A DNA stretch of 51,642 nt from Clostridia bacterium (GTDB taxonomy: Bacteria; Bacillota; Clostridia; Christensenellales; Borkfalkiaceae). Each line of letters begins with the position of its first letter. Position 1 is the stretch's first letter. Made by a program: the position numbers and the translations under genes. Shown piece by piece: positions 1 through 8,255 of the stretch. The stretch is taken from the NCBI GenBank assembly GCA_017623605.1, contig JAGAOR010000040.1, positions 1-51,642 of the forward strand. Direction: 5' to 3'. The notes below the pieces were generated by a model that saw nothing but the letters and a program-made list of their open reading frames with translations, was not told the DNA's origin and searched no databases.

Positions 1-17
1 AACGGAGGACATTAGAA

Positions 18-482
18 ATGAAAACTAATGACAATAAAATTTTATCACATTCAGTTTGGAATTGCAAGTATCATATCGTATTTGCGCCAAAATATCGTAG
101 AAAAATATTTTACGAATCGCACAGGAAAGAGATAATGAATATACTCAAAGATCTGAGCCAATGGAAAGGAATAGAAATAATAGAAGGGGAAATGGCGGTG
201 GATCACGTACACCTTTTGCTTTCTATACCACCGAAAATGAGTGTTTCAGGTGTTATGGGATACCTGAAAGGAAAGAGTAGTTTGATAATATACCAAAAAT
301 TTGGGACGGCAAAGTTTCAATATCGATGTAGAGAATTTTGGTGTCGAGGCTACTATGTAGACACGACAGGCAAGAATACTCAGGTAATCAAGGAATACAT
401 ACAAAATCAGTTAAAAAAGGATAAAGAAAATATGCAGTTAGCGATTGATTATCCTGAGGACCCTTTCAAGGGTAGCAAGTAA
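18..482 (+). mobile_element. tnpA: IS200/IS605-family TnpA (Y1 HUH transposase)
   Basis: This is a 154-residue single-strand DNA transposase of the Y1 HUH type, which cuts and rejoins hairpin-marked ends of a 'peel and paste' element. The HUH metal motif is His63-Val-His65 in the segment VDHVHLLLSIP, and the nucleophilic tyrosine is Tyr127 in IKEYIQNQ, with Gln131 one helix turn later. The length is normal for the family and the frame is intact, so the enzyme looks functional. The start is fixed by a GGAGGA ribosome site at 4-9. No TnpB follows, so this is the IS200-like, transposase-only form. The left end lies outside the window. The right end is probably the hairpin region at 510-590. Confidence 0.95.
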
Positions 483-509
483 CATACGCAAAGACTGGCA
501 GGTCGTCCT

Positions 510-593
510 ATGTGAGCGTGGCTCACGGACTAGTAGACTAGGGCTTTGCCCGAAAATGAAGAACCCCTAGTTTTACTAGGGGGTTACTTTTTT
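510..593 (+). terminator. IS200-type right-end hairpins and terminator
   Basis: Downstream of tnpA a GGGC-TTT-GCCC mini-hairpin (about 541-551) is followed by a stem at 564-582: CCCCTAGT, loop TTT, ACTAGGGG. A T-rich run follows (588-593). Right-end hairpins of this shape are typical of IS200-like elements, where TnpA recognises them. With its T-run this one can also stop transcription leaving the IS. The exact cleavage site cannot be fixed without an empty-site comparison. Confidence 0.7.
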
Positions 594-616
594 TATTTTT
601 ACAAGGAGAATATCTT

Positions 617-1090
617 ATGAAGTACTGCGCAAAATGTGGAACGCCAATGTCAGATGATACCGTGTTGTGTCCACAATGTCACCCCGAAACCAACAGCCAA
701 CAACCACAAAATTCAAATCAAACAAATCCTCAAAATACCTCTCGTAAAACTAATTCACTTGTCTTAACCAATGTCGTTATCAGCATATTGACATTAATCG
801 CAACCATTGGCATGCATCTTATTTCACCTACAATCAACGATTCAGCAAACAATAACGATAACCCGAATTCAAGCAGCAACGTTTTCAACTCTACTTGTCC
901 AGCAGATGAATATGGCAACCATAATTGGTCAACAGCAAATTGTACAGAACCTGCTCAATGTTATAAATGCGATGCATATAGAGATGATAAATTAGATGAA
1001 CATAGTTTTGATACTAACGATGACGGTTTATGCTCTTGTTGGTATTGCGGAATGTTATACGATGTTTATATAAAATCAATAGAAAAATAA
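617..1090 (+). CDS. zinc-ribbon membrane protein, hypothetical
   Basis: A 157-residue protein of unknown role. It opens with a small zinc ribbon (Cys4, Cys7, Cys18, Cys21; MKYCAKCGTPM), followed by an Asn/Gln/Ser-rich linker. A single hydrophobic segment lies at about residues 48-70, and the C-terminal domain has further cysteine pairs (CYKC, CSCWYC) that could form a second metal site. The start is set by an AAGGAG site at 602-607. It is AT-rich (AAT, AAA, ATA codons) compared with the housekeeping genes further right, and it lies just downstream of an IS200 element. It is probably co-transcribed with the next zinc-ribbon gene. I see no specific function beyond membrane-anchored metal binding. 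Confidence 0.8.
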   Translation: MKYCAKCGTPMSDDTVLCPQCHPETNSQQPQNSNQTNPQNTSRKTNSLVLTNVVISILTLIATIGMHLISPTINDSANNNDNPNSSSNVFNSTCPADEYGNHNWSTANCTEPAQCYKCDAYRDDKLDEHSFDTNDDGLCSCWYCGMLYDVYIKSIEK

Positions 1091-1109
1091 TTTTCAAGGA
1101 GCATTTCAA

Positions 1110-1751
1110 ATGAAATTTTGCACTAAATGTGGGACACAACTCCATGATGATGACATTTTTTGTACTAAATGTGGTTACAAAGCGCCGCAATTTGAACCTC
1201 AAACAAAAATAGCTAATCCATTGAACAATAACGAAATAAACAACATAAATTCTGAATCTGCTAACACTACAAACAATAGTAAAACGCTCATTTTTAAAAA
1301 GATATTTTCAACCCATAAAATAGTTATTACAATAACTGCTGTGATTTTGTGTGTAGTTATAATCGGAATTGTATCTCCCTTTTCCAACGCTGCTTCAATA
1401 GAAAAAAATATAAACAAACTTTTAAAAAACGACTTGAACACTTCGATTGAAATTATAAAACTATACCATAATGAAGAAAAACATGGATGTTTTGTAGAAT
1501 TCCAAACTCGCTCATATACCGATAAGGCTGCCATCAATCTCAATACTGAAATAATAGAATATGAGAGTGAATTTGATTATTGGACTGCAAAAGCAGAAGA
1601 ACTTAGAAATCAAAAGCCAATCAATCAAACTGAATTACATAAATATAATCAAAAAATAATAAATTCCTTCTATGCGGAATGGAGTTTTTCTATAACCGTC
1701 TTTGAAGCTAATGGCAGACCAAAAGATAGCGATTGGGAAAGAATAAAATAA
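1110..1751 (+). CDS. zinc-ribbon membrane protein, hypothetical
   Basis: A 213-residue protein that shares the N-terminal plan of its upstream neighbour: a zinc ribbon with Cys4, Cys7, Cys18 and Cys21, an Asn-rich linker, then one transmembrane segment at about residues 73-95. Beyond the membrane is a domain of about 115 residues without cysteine clusters, containing charged helical stretches. It starts 19 bases after the previous gene with a CAAGGAG site, so the two probably form an operon. The shared ribbon suggests related proteins with exchanged outer domains. Composition is AT-rich, as in the genes either side. No specific function recognised. Confidence 0.8.
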   Translation: MKFCTKCGTQLHDDDIFCTKCGYKAPQFEPQTKIANPLNNNEINNINSESANTTNNSKTLIFKKIFSTHKIVITITAVILCVVIIGIVSPFSNAASIEKNINKLLKNDLNTSIEIIKLYHNEEKHGCFVEFQTRSYTDKAAINLNTEIIEYESEFDYWTAKAEELRNQKPINQTELHKYNQKIINSFYAEWSFSITVFEANGRPKDSDWERIK

Positions 1752-1788
1752 ACTAAAATAATTTATATACGCTTTTAGGAGAAATAAA

Positions 1789-2055
1789 ATGAATACAAGA
1801 AAACATCTTAATATACTTGACACCTTAACAACCGTCCTTTTAGCTTTTAGCCTTGTAGGAGCTATCGTATGCTTTTTCGCAATGATTGCTGATGAAGGTT
1901 CAACACCGTTTTTAGTTTGTGCAATTTTGTCTTTAAGCCTTTATTTTAGTAAGGTATTTTTAAACGTAATTATAGATTTCTATGACACAATAATTACTAA
2001 AAATAAAACATTAAACACACCTAATATAGATTTTATAAATTCACAAGAACAATAG
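1789..2055 (+). CDS. small two-helix membrane protein, hypothetical
   Basis: An 88-residue protein with two predicted membrane helices (about residues 13-34 and 40-62) and a polar tail with several Asn and Lys residues. It follows the zinc-ribbon genes in the same direction after 37 bases and has an AGGAG site at 1777-1781. It is AT-rich like them. I do not recognise the family. Position and composition suggest it belongs to the same accessory cassette. Confidence 0.6.
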   Translation: MNTRKHLNILDTLTTVLLAFSLVGAIVCFFAMIADEGSTPFLVCAILSLSLYFSKVFLNVIIDFYDTIITKNKTLNTPNIDFINSQEQ

Positions 2056-2064
2056 CATGAACAA

Positions 2065-2093
2065 TTGACAGAAAATTCAAAATATGTTATAAT
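2065..2093 (+). promoter_or_regulatory. perfect sigma-A promoter for the micro-peptide unit
   Basis: TTGACA at 2065-2070 and TATAAT at 2088-2093 are separated by exactly 17 bases, and a TG one base before the -10 makes it an extended -10 promoter. This is a full consensus match. It sits just after the stop of the small membrane protein, and the predicted start of transcription is near 2100. Confidence 0.9.
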
Positions 2094-2168
2094 ACCGCTT
2101 GTTCTCATATTATTTTCCCTTTTAATGTTAATTACTTGAATGTATTACACAATTAGGAGGTGAGCGGT

Positions 2169-2225
2169 ATGACTAAAACTAAAACAGTCAAGGTTACGGT
2201 CAAAATCCGTATCCGTCGCAGATAA
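2169..2225 (+). CDS. 18-residue basic micro-peptide
   Basis: An open frame encoding MTKTKTVKVTVKIRIRRR. It has eight Lys/Arg and no acidic residue, and polar and hydrophobic residues alternate, as in an amphipathic beta strand. It is preceded by AGGAGGTGA at 2155-2163, a nine-base match to the 16S anti-Shine-Dalgarno region, five bases from the ATG. It is framed by a consensus promoter (2065-2093) and an intrinsic terminator (2237-2264), so it is a complete minimal transcription unit. The family is not recognised. It could be a small toxin or antimicrobial-like peptide, or a leader whose RNA is the functional part. Translation is inferred from signals only. Confidence 0.55.
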   Translation: MTKTKTVKVTVKIRIRRR

Positions 2226-2236
2226 TATGTGACCCT

Positions 2237-2264
2237 AAGAGAGTGCTGCGGGCACTCTCTTTTG
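2237..2264 (+). terminator. terminator after micro-peptide
   Basis: A perfect nine-base stem AGAGAGTGC (2238-2246) and GCACTCTCT (2252-2260) encloses loop TGCGG and is followed by TTT. It begins 12 bases after the peptide's stop codon and closes the unit. Confidence 0.85.
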
Positions 2265-2392
2265 TATTAGTGCTAGATTTTAGAATATTTATATTTTTGA
2301 ATTTGTCTGTAAATAGTTGCCAATTTGATTAATAACTACTTGAGAAATTAGTTAAAATCTACTTTACGAATTGAAGTTTTATATACGAATAC
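2265..2392. other. AT-rich spacer without a recognised feature
   Basis: This stretch between the micro-peptide terminator and the next promoter is very AT-rich. The only structure noticed is a weak inverted repeat TAACTA...TAGTTA around 2333-2354. No gene or RNA was recognised. Confidence 0.5.
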
Positions 2393-2421
2393 TTGACAAA
2401 CATACAAAACTATATTATAAT
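2393..2421 (+). promoter_or_regulatory. sigma-A promoter of nfeD-SPFH-GT2 operon
   Basis: TTGACA at 2393-2398, a 17-base spacer, and TATAAT at 2416-2421: a full consensus match. The predicted leader before the ATG at 2457 is about 28 bases. Confidence 0.9.
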
Positions 2422-2456
2422 GAATATATAATATTAAGAGAGGTTTGTAAAGGATT

Positions 2457-2912
2457 ATGATGTGGTTATGGTTTGGGCTGACGGTAGGTCTTTTGTTTGT
2501 CGAGATCGCTACCACCGAATTGGTCGCGGTGTGGTTTGCTGTCGCGGCGCTGATATTAGGCATTATCGCGGCGTTTGTTCCGTCGCTTAGCGTAGTATGG
2601 CAAGTTGCCATTTTTGCGGCGTTGTCGGTAGCGTTGGTGCTTGCCACGCGTCCGCTCGTTAAAAAATTGATGAAGCGCAATAAAAACCGAGAAACGAATT
2701 TGGATTTAGTGCTCAATCATACGGCGGTGGTCGTGGAGACGATATGTAACGATATGGAAAAAGGCGCGGTAAAAATCAACGGTTTAATTTGGAACGCGCG
2801 CTCGGAAAACGGCGAGAACATAGAAAAAGACGATTTGGTAACCGTGAAAGCAATACGCGGAAATAAAGCGATCGTAGTAAAAAATGAAAAAGTGGAGGAG
2901 AAAACGAAATGA
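2457..2912 (+). CDS. NfeD-family membrane protein
   Basis: A 151-residue short-form NfeD protein, which typically partners an SPFH/flotillin protein in membrane-domain organisation. Three hydrophobic segments span about residues 2-20, 25-44 and 48-66. A basic stretch (KKLMKRNKN) follows, then a C-terminal OB-like beta domain at about 82-145, as in the family. ATG codons stand at 2457 and 2460 and either could be used; the ribosome site is weak. The stop overlaps the next start as ATGA, so translation is coupled with the SPFH gene, the usual arrangement for this pair. Confidence 0.88.
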   Translation: MMWLWFGLTVGLLFVEIATTELVAVWFAVAALILGIIAAFVPSLSVVWQVAIFAALSVALVLATRPLVKKLMKRNKNRETNLDLVLNHTAVVVETICNDMEKGAVKINGLIWNARSENGENIEKDDLVTVKAIRGNKAIVVKNEKVEEKTK

Positions 2913-3829
2913 TGCCAGGAATTATAGCGATAGTAGTAGCAGTGTTGATCATACTTATATTGATTGTTTCAGGGATTAAAGTCGTACCCCAAGCGAAAGC
3001 GTACGTCGTAGAGCGGTTGGGAGCATATCACGAGACGTGGCAAACGGGTATACATTTTCGTATCCCGATCGTAGAAAGGATCTCAAAAGTCGTTTCCCTG
3101 AAAGAACAGGTGGTAGACTTTGCTCCACAGCCCGTGATCACGAAAGATAACGTAACAATGCAGATTGATACGGTCGTATTCTATCAGATTACGGACGCGA
3201 AATTGTACGCATACGGTGTAGAATCGCCGATTATGGCGATCGAAAATTTAACGGCAACCACGCTTCGTAATATTATCGGTGAAATGGAGCTGGATCACAC
3301 ACTCACATCGCGCGATACGATCAATGCAAAAATTCGTTCCATTTTGGACGAAGCAACCGATCCTTGGGGCATTAAGATCAACCGTGTGGAATTGAAAAAT
3401 ATCAAGCCACCTTCTGAAATTCAAGACGCTATGGAAAAACAGATGAAAGCGGAACGCCAACGCCGTGAAGCGATTCTTCGAGCAGAAGGTGAAAAGGCAA
3501 GTAATATTCTTGTGGCGGAGGGTAAAAAGGAAAGTCAGATCTTGGAAGCCGAAGCACAGAAACAAGCAGCCATTTTACAAGCGGAAGCGGAAAAGCAAGC
3601 GGCGATTTTAAAAGCAGAAGCAGAAAAGGAAGCAATCTTGCGTGTAAACGAGGCGCAAGCTGAATCTATTCGCTTAATCAACGAAGCAAAACCGCACGAG
3701 GCGTATTTGTTGTTGAAGAAATTGGAAGCTATGGAAAAAATGGCAGACGGTCAAGCGACTAAGATCGTTATTCCAAGTGAACTTCAAGGCATCGTTGGGC
3801 TTGTCAATACGATCAAAGAAGCAAAATAA
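2909..3829 (+). CDS. SPFH/band-7 (stomatin-like) membrane protein
   Basis: A 306-residue SPFH protein of the stomatin/paraslipin type. A membrane anchor lies at residues 5-25 and the band-7 domain at about 28-185, with the typical segments ERLGAYHETWQTG and ISKVVSLKEQVVDF. A long Ala/Glu/Lys helix follows. From residue 189 it shows five near-identical 11-residue units (pattern IL-x-AEAEKQAA), a hendecad coiled coil that would drive oligomerisation. It is predicted to form rings at the membrane with the upstream NfeD protein, with which it overlaps by four bases. The start has a GGAGG site. Its substrate or client is unknown. Confidence 0.93.
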   Translation: MMPGIIAIVVAVLIILILIVSGIKVVPQAKAYVVERLGAYHETWQTGIHFRIPIVERISKVVSLKEQVVDFAPQPVITKDNVTMQIDTVVFYQITDAKLYAYGVESPIMAIENLTATTLRNIIGEMELDHTLTSRDTINAKIRSILDEATDPWGIKINRVELKNIKPPSEIQDAMEKQMKAERQRREAILRAEGEKASNILVAEGKKESQILEAEAQKQAAILQAEAEKQAAILKAEAEKEAILRVNEAQAESIRLINEAKPHEAYLLLKKLEAMEKMADGQATKIVIPSELQGIVGLVNTIKEAK

Positions 3830-3841
3830 AGGTAGAAATTT

Positions 3842-4771
3842 ATGTCAAAATATTCTATCGTCGTACCCGCGTATAACGAAGAAGCGACGTTGCGTTTATT
3901 TTACGAAGCCACCGTGCCCGCGTTCGAAACGTTAAACGAAGAATTTGAAATTATTTTCGTGAACGACGGCAGCACGGATCGTACGCAAGAAATTTTAGCG
4001 GAGCTCGCAAAGCAGGACGCGCGTGTAAAGGTGTGCCGTTTTTCCCGTAATTTCGGGCAACAAGCCGCGCTTCTTTGCGGTATGCAGCAGGCTTCGGGCG
4101 AAGCGGTGATTGCGATGGACGCCGATTTGCAGGATAGCCCCGAGACGGCACTTGCAATGATTGAAAAATGGAAAGAGGGCTACGAGGTCGTGCACGGCAA
4201 ACGTAGAACGCGCAAGGGCGAATCGGCGTTTAAAAAACGCACGGCAGACTTGTTTTATAGCCTCACGCGTAAAATCACGGGCTTAAATATTCCTTCCAAC
4301 GTAGGCGATTTCAAGCTCTATGATCGAAAGGTGGTGAACGCAATTCTCTCTATGGGCGAGCACGATCGGCTTCTTCGCACGCAAACGGCTTGGGTGGGGT
4401 TTAAGCAAACGTTCGTCGAATTTGATCGCCCCGAACGAATAGCGGGTAAATCCCATTATACGCTTAAAAAAATGACGAGGCTTGCCCAAAGCGGGATCTT
4501 GCCCAACACGGAAGCAGGGCTCACGTTCCCGATCAAGCTTGGACTTTTCTTTGGCTTTGCAAGCGTTGCGTGCTTGATCACGTTTATTGTTTTGACGTGT
4601 TTGGGGATAAGCTTTGGCGGTTTAACGGCGTGGCTGTTTCCGACGATAGGGCTTGTAAGCACAATCACGCTTATATGTCAAGGTATAGCGAATTTGCACA
4701 CGGCAATGATCTATCGAGAAGTGCAAAACCGCCCGAAATATATCATCGCAGAAACGCTTAATTTAGAATAA
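3842..4771 (+). CDS. family 2 glycosyltransferase, polyprenyl-phosphate type
   Basis: A 309-residue membrane-bound GT2 enzyme of the dolichol-phosphate-mannosyltransferase/GtrB class. It would move a sugar from a nucleotide donor to a lipid phosphate carrier on the cytoplasmic face. The nucleotide motif VNDGS is at 40-44 and the DXD-type metal site MDADLQD is around 92-98. Two C-terminal membrane helices lie at about 228-255 and 262-285, as in GtrB proteins. It is the last gene of the NfeD-SPFH operon, 12 bases after the SPFH stop, and is followed by a terminator. Donor and final acceptor cannot be read from the sequence. Confidence 0.9.
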   Translation: MSKYSIVVPAYNEEATLRLFYEATVPAFETLNEEFEIIFVNDGSTDRTQEILAELAKQDARVKVCRFSRNFGQQAALLCGMQQASGEAVIAMDADLQDSPETALAMIEKWKEGYEVVHGKRRTRKGESAFKKRTADLFYSLTRKITGLNIPSNVGDFKLYDRKVVNAILSMGEHDRLLRTQTAWVGFKQTFVEFDRPERIAGKSHYTLKKMTRLAQSGILPNTEAGLTFPIKLGLFFGFASVACLITFIVLTCLGISFGGLTAWLFPTIGLVSTITLICQGIANLHTAMIYREVQNRPKYIIAETLNLE

Positions 4772-4777
4772 AATAAA

Positions 4778-4805
4778 AGGCTATCCTCACGGATAGCTTT
4801 TTTTT
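4778..4805. terminator. terminator between GT2 gene and mnmG
   Basis: The stem GCTATCC (4780-4786) and GGATAGC (4791-4797) has loop TCAC and a run of eight T (4798-4805). The left flank is A-rich, so it could also act for the opposing mnmG transcript. Confidence 0.9.
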
Positions 4806-4859
4806 ACGATCATTGCGAACTACAAAGGGGTGCGGCAATCGCTTTCCTGATTTTTGTCG

Positions 4860-6737
4860 TTATTCTTTTATTGTTGCTAGCCACACCATAAGTACGGAAA
4901 TATCGGCGGGATTTACGCCCGAAATTCTGCCTGCTTGCCCCAAATTCAAAGGCTTAATGCGATCGAGTTTTTCCCGTGCTTCTAATCGTAAGCCGAGGAT
5001 AGAGGAATAATCGAGATCGGGCGGTAGCGCTTTGTCTTCCAGCCGTTTTGCCCGTTCAATCATTTCCAAATTTTGCTTTAAGTAGCCCTCGTATTTCACG
5101 GTGATTTCCGCCGTTTCTAAAACGTCCTTGGAATAATCGGAAAACACGTCAAATTCCGCCATAATTTCTTTCAGGGGGATTGAACGCTTGATCATATCGG
5201 CGTAGGAAACGCCGCCCGTCGGCTCGTCGTAGCCGAAACGCTTTAAAAGGGGCGAAGCTTGTTTTTGAGCCACCCGTGTACGCAACGAATCGAGTAAGTG
5301 CTCGTATTTTTCCTTGCGGGCAAGGTAGCGCGCGTAGCGTTCTTCGCTCACCAAACCGCACGCATATCCCTTTTCCGTCAAACGGAAATCGGCGTTGTCT
5401 TGTCGTAAACAAATGCGGTGTTCTGCGCGGGAGGTCATCATACGGTAAGGCTCGTCCGTACCTTTGGTAACGAGATCGTCGATCAAAACGCCGATATACG
5501 CCTCGTCGCGGCGCAAAATCAAAGGAGGAAGCCCGCGAAGCTTCAAGGAAGCGTTGAGCCCCGCCATAAGTCCCTGCGCGGCGGCTTCTTCGTAGCCGGA
5601 AGTACCGTTAATCTGCCCTGCGGTGTAAACGCCCTCGATCTTTTTAAATTCAAGCGTAGGCAAAATATCGAGCGTGTCAATGCAATCGTATTCGATTGCA
5701 TAACCGTAGCGCACGATGTCGGCGTTTTCCAGCCCCGCGACGGAGGAATACATCGCTCTTTGCACGTCGTGCGGCATAGAGGTAGAAAGCCCCTGCGCGT
5801 ACACTTCAAGGGTGTCCTCGCCCTCGGGTTCTAAAAAGATTTGGTGGCGTTCTTTGTCCTTAAAGCGCACGACTTTCGTTTCGATGGAAGGGCAATATCT
5901 TGGTCCTGTCGATAAAATCGTACCGTTGTAAAGCGGGGAACGATCGAGGTTTTCCAAAATCACCTCGTGCGTTTTGCCGTTGGTGTAGGTAAGATAGCAG
6001 GGCATTTTGCTGATCGGCGCGGTATCGTGCATAAAGGAGAACGGATAAATATCCGTATCGCCGTTTTGAATTTCGCATTTAGAATAATCAATCGTACGCC
6101 CGTCGAGGCGCGCAGGCGTGCCCGTCTTAAACCGCCGCACGGAAAAACCGAGCGCAACGAGACTGTCTGTCAGCTCGTTTGCAGGAGCGAACCCGTTTGG
6201 ACCGGACTTTTTCACAACCTGCCCCGTAATGGTTTCGCCGTTCAAATAAACGCCGGTGCAAAGGATCACGGCACGGCAGGAGATCACGCCGCCGTAATTG
6301 GTTTTCACCCCCGCGCATTTTCCGTTTTTGGTTAAAATTTCGGTGGCTTCCGCTTGAATAATACGTAAATTGGGCGTATTTTCCAGTACCCGCTTCATTT
6401 CACGGTGGTAGGCGTTTTTATCAGATTGCGCGCGAAGCGATTGTACTGCCGCACCCTTGCCGACGTTGAGCATACGGATTTGCAGGGCAGTTTTGTCGGC
6501 GACGATTCCCATTTCTCCGCCAAGCGCGTCGATTTCGCGGACGAGATGTCCCTTTGCCGTGCCGCCGATCGAGGGATTGCAAGGCAAAAAGGCAATACTA
6601 TCCAAATTAAGGGTTAAAAGGGCGGTGTTGATGCCCGTGCGTGCCAAAGCAAGCGCGGCTTCGCAGCCTGCGTGCCCCGCGCCTACGACGACCGCTTCCG
6701 CGGCGTATTCTAAAAATTCAAAAGAGCTCTTTTCCAT
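4860..6737 (-). CDS. mnmG: tRNA U34 carboxymethylaminomethyl modification enzyme MnmG
   Basis: The FAD-dependent subunit of the MnmE-MnmG complex, which modifies uridine 34 of wobble-position tRNAs. A Rossmann dinucleotide motif, VVVGAGHAGCEAAL, lies near the N-terminus. The family segments CNPSIGGTAKGHLVREIDALGG and GQINGTSGYEEAAAQGL are present, as is a C-terminal helical domain ending in GVNPADISVL. I chose the ATG at 6737 (625 residues, normal for MnmG). An in-frame GTG at 6773 would add 12 residues without a better ribosome site. It begins about 40 bases after dnaA on the same strand, so the two are probably co-transcribed. mnmE is not in the window. Confidence 0.95.
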   Translation of the reverse strand: MEKSSFEFLEYAAEAVVVGAGHAGCEAALALARTGINTALLTLNLDSIAFLPCNPSIGGTAKGHLVREIDALGGEMGIVADKTALQIRMLNVGKGAAVQSLRAQSDKNAYHREMKRVLENTPNLRIIQAEATEILTKNGKCAGVKTNYGGVISCRAVILCTGVYLNGETITGQVVKKSGPNGFAPANELTDSLVALGFSVRRFKTGTPARLDGRTIDYSKCEIQNGDTDIYPFSFMHDTAPISKMPCYLTYTNGKTHEVILENLDRSPLYNGTILSTGPRYCPSIETKVVRFKDKERHQIFLEPEGEDTLEVYAQGLSTSMPHDVQRAMYSSVAGLENADIVRYGYAIEYDCIDTLDILPTLEFKKIEGVYTAGQINGTSGYEEAAAQGLMAGLNASLKLRGLPPLILRRDEAYIGVLIDDLVTKGTDEPYRMMTSRAEHRICLRQDNADFRLTEKGYACGLVSEERYARYLARKEKYEHLLDSLRTRVAQKQASPLLKRFGYDEPTGGVSYADMIKRSIPLKEIMAEFDVFSDYSKDVLETAEITVKYEGYLKQNLEMIERAKRLEDKALPPDLDYSSILGLRLEAREKLDRIKPLNLGQAGRISGVNPADISVLMVWLATIKE

Positions 6738-6777
6738 AGATTTAACGAGAGAAAGGTGGAGTAGTGCGCCCACCTGC

Positions 6778-8115
6778 TTATTTTTTTAACACGATATTTT
6801 TAATATCGTCGATTTCCTTTGCAATGCGATCGTTGAGTTTTGCAAGCTTTTCCATTTTATCGCGTGCGTACATAATCGTAGTGTGATCGCGCCCACCGAG
6901 AATATTCCCGACGGAAACGAGGGGAAGAGAGAGCATTTCGCACATTAAATAGGCGCAAATTTGTCGTGCTTTCACGAGCTCGGCTTTTTTACCTTTGCCG
7001 ATTAAATCCTCGCGCTTTTGCTTAAAATAAGAGCAAACGGCGGCAATAATCTTTTCAGGCGTTACGTCCTCCTGTTCTTGGGGTTCGGCGATAGATTCGC
7101 TGAGTGCAAGCTTGGCAAGCGATAAAGAAATCGGTTCTTCGTGGAGCTTACTTGCGAACACGACTTTTGTAAGCCGCCCTTCGAGAGTACGCACGTCGTG
7201 TCCCGAATCGCGCGCCAAAAATTCCAAAACGTCGTCGGGGAGGGAGCATTTGCGATCGAGGGCTTTGCGTTTTAAGATCGCGATCTTCGTTTCCATCGTC
7301 GGGGGTTGAATATCCGCGATCATGCCCCCCTCAAAACGGGTACGCAAACGATCTTCGAGGGTTGCGATTTCCTTGGGTGGACGGTCGGAGGATAAAACGA
7401 TTTGCTTATTTTGTGCGGAGAGCTCGTTAAAGGTATGGAAAAATTCTTCCTGCACCTGCGTTTTATTTTTCAAAAATTGCACGTCGTCGATCATCAAAAC
7501 GTCTACGCTACGATAGCGAGCGCGGAAACGCGCCCCGCCGCCCTTTTGGGCAATGGAATCAATAAACTCGTTAAGGAAATTTTCACAAGTGGTATATAAA
7601 ACCTTGGTTTCGGGGGAGCGGGTTGCAAGATCGTTTGCGATCGCGTGCATAAGGTGCGTTTTTCCGAGCCCCGATTCCCCGTAGATAAAGAGTGGATTAA
7701 ACGATTCTCCGGGCGCTTCGGCAACCGACTTTGCGGCGGCGTAAACGAGCTTACTTCCAGGGCCAACGACGAAGGAATCGAAAGTAAAGGACTTATTGAT
7801 AGGCGAGGGTTGAAAATCGTCGAAATCCTGTTCGTCGAAATCAAGCGTATACACGTCGCTACCGTCTACGACCAAACGGAAATCGTTAAGACCGCAATCG
7901 CTTTTGATAATCGCGTCGCGCATTTTATCGGCGAACTTGTTCATAATCGAAGTCGCGTTAAGATCGGAGGAGCATTTTAAAACGATTTTGCGCCCCGAAA
8001 GATCAATGGGTTCTAAATCCTTGATCAAATGATTAAAAGAAATCGGCGGGATCAAATTTTGTGCCCGCTCGCTAATTTGTTTCCAAATAGACCGAAGTTG
8101 AGAATTTTCTGCCAT
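6778..8115 (-). CDS. dnaA: chromosomal replication initiator DnaA
   Basis: A 445-residue initiator ATPase that binds DnaA boxes and melts the origin. Domain I is at about 1-85, followed by a short acidic linker. The AAA+ core has Walker A GESGLGKT at 146-153 and Walker B MIDD around 208-211. Domain IV carries the DnaA signature GGRDHTT at 407-413. All regions are intact and the length is typical. The gene is transcribed leftwards, divergent from recF, with mnmG downstream. The usual dnaN partner is not adjacent. I saw no clear TTATCCACA box in the 140-base dnaA-recF gap. Confidence 0.98.
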   Translation of the reverse strand: MAENSQLRSIWKQISERAQNLIPPISFNHLIKDLEPIDLSGRKIVLKCSSDLNATSIMNKFADKMRDAIIKSDCGLNDFRLVVDGSDVYTLDFDEQDFDDFQPSPINKSFTFDSFVVGPGSKLVYAAAKSVAEAPGESFNPLFIYGESGLGKTHLMHAIANDLATRSPETKVLYTTCENFLNEFIDSIAQKGGGARFRARYRSVDVLMIDDVQFLKNKTQVQEEFFHTFNELSAQNKQIVLSSDRPPKEIATLEDRLRTRFEGGMIADIQPPTMETKIAILKRKALDRKCSLPDDVLEFLARDSGHDVRTLEGRLTKVVFASKLHEEPISLSLAKLALSESIAEPQEQEDVTPEKIIAAVCSYFKQKREDLIGKGKKAELVKARQICAYLMCEMLSLPLVSVGNILGGRDHTTIMYARDKMEKLAKLNDRIAKEIDDIKNIVLKK

Positions 8116-8255
8116 AACCCTTTTATCCCCTATGTAAATTATTTTTTTTCTCGAATGGCTCGTATTATCTTGAAATTTACAAAATTATTTGATATAATTA
8201 TACTACGAAACGCGCGGAAAAGAAAGCGATTTTGAGCAGATTTTGAGAAAGAATT
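8116..8255. promoter_or_regulatory. dnaA-recF divergent promoter region
   Basis: For recF, TTGAAA (8170-8175), a 17-base spacer and TATAAT (8193-8198) are seen. The same palindrome TATAATTATA (8193-8202) supplies a TATAAT on the minus strand for dnaA, although its -35 is poor. The region is AT-rich and could be part of an origin, but perfect DnaA boxes are not visible. The nearest match is TTATCCCCT, with two mismatches. Confidence 0.6.

Noticed and set aside
6738-6773. Upstream GTG start for mnmG (12 extra residues)
   Set aside because: It has no better ribosome site, and the family normally begins a few residues before the VVVGAGHAG motif.
8116-8255. Replication origin between dnaA and recF
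   Set aside because: No perfect or single-mismatch DnaA box was found; only AT-rich DNA and promoter elements are visible, so I do not call oriC.
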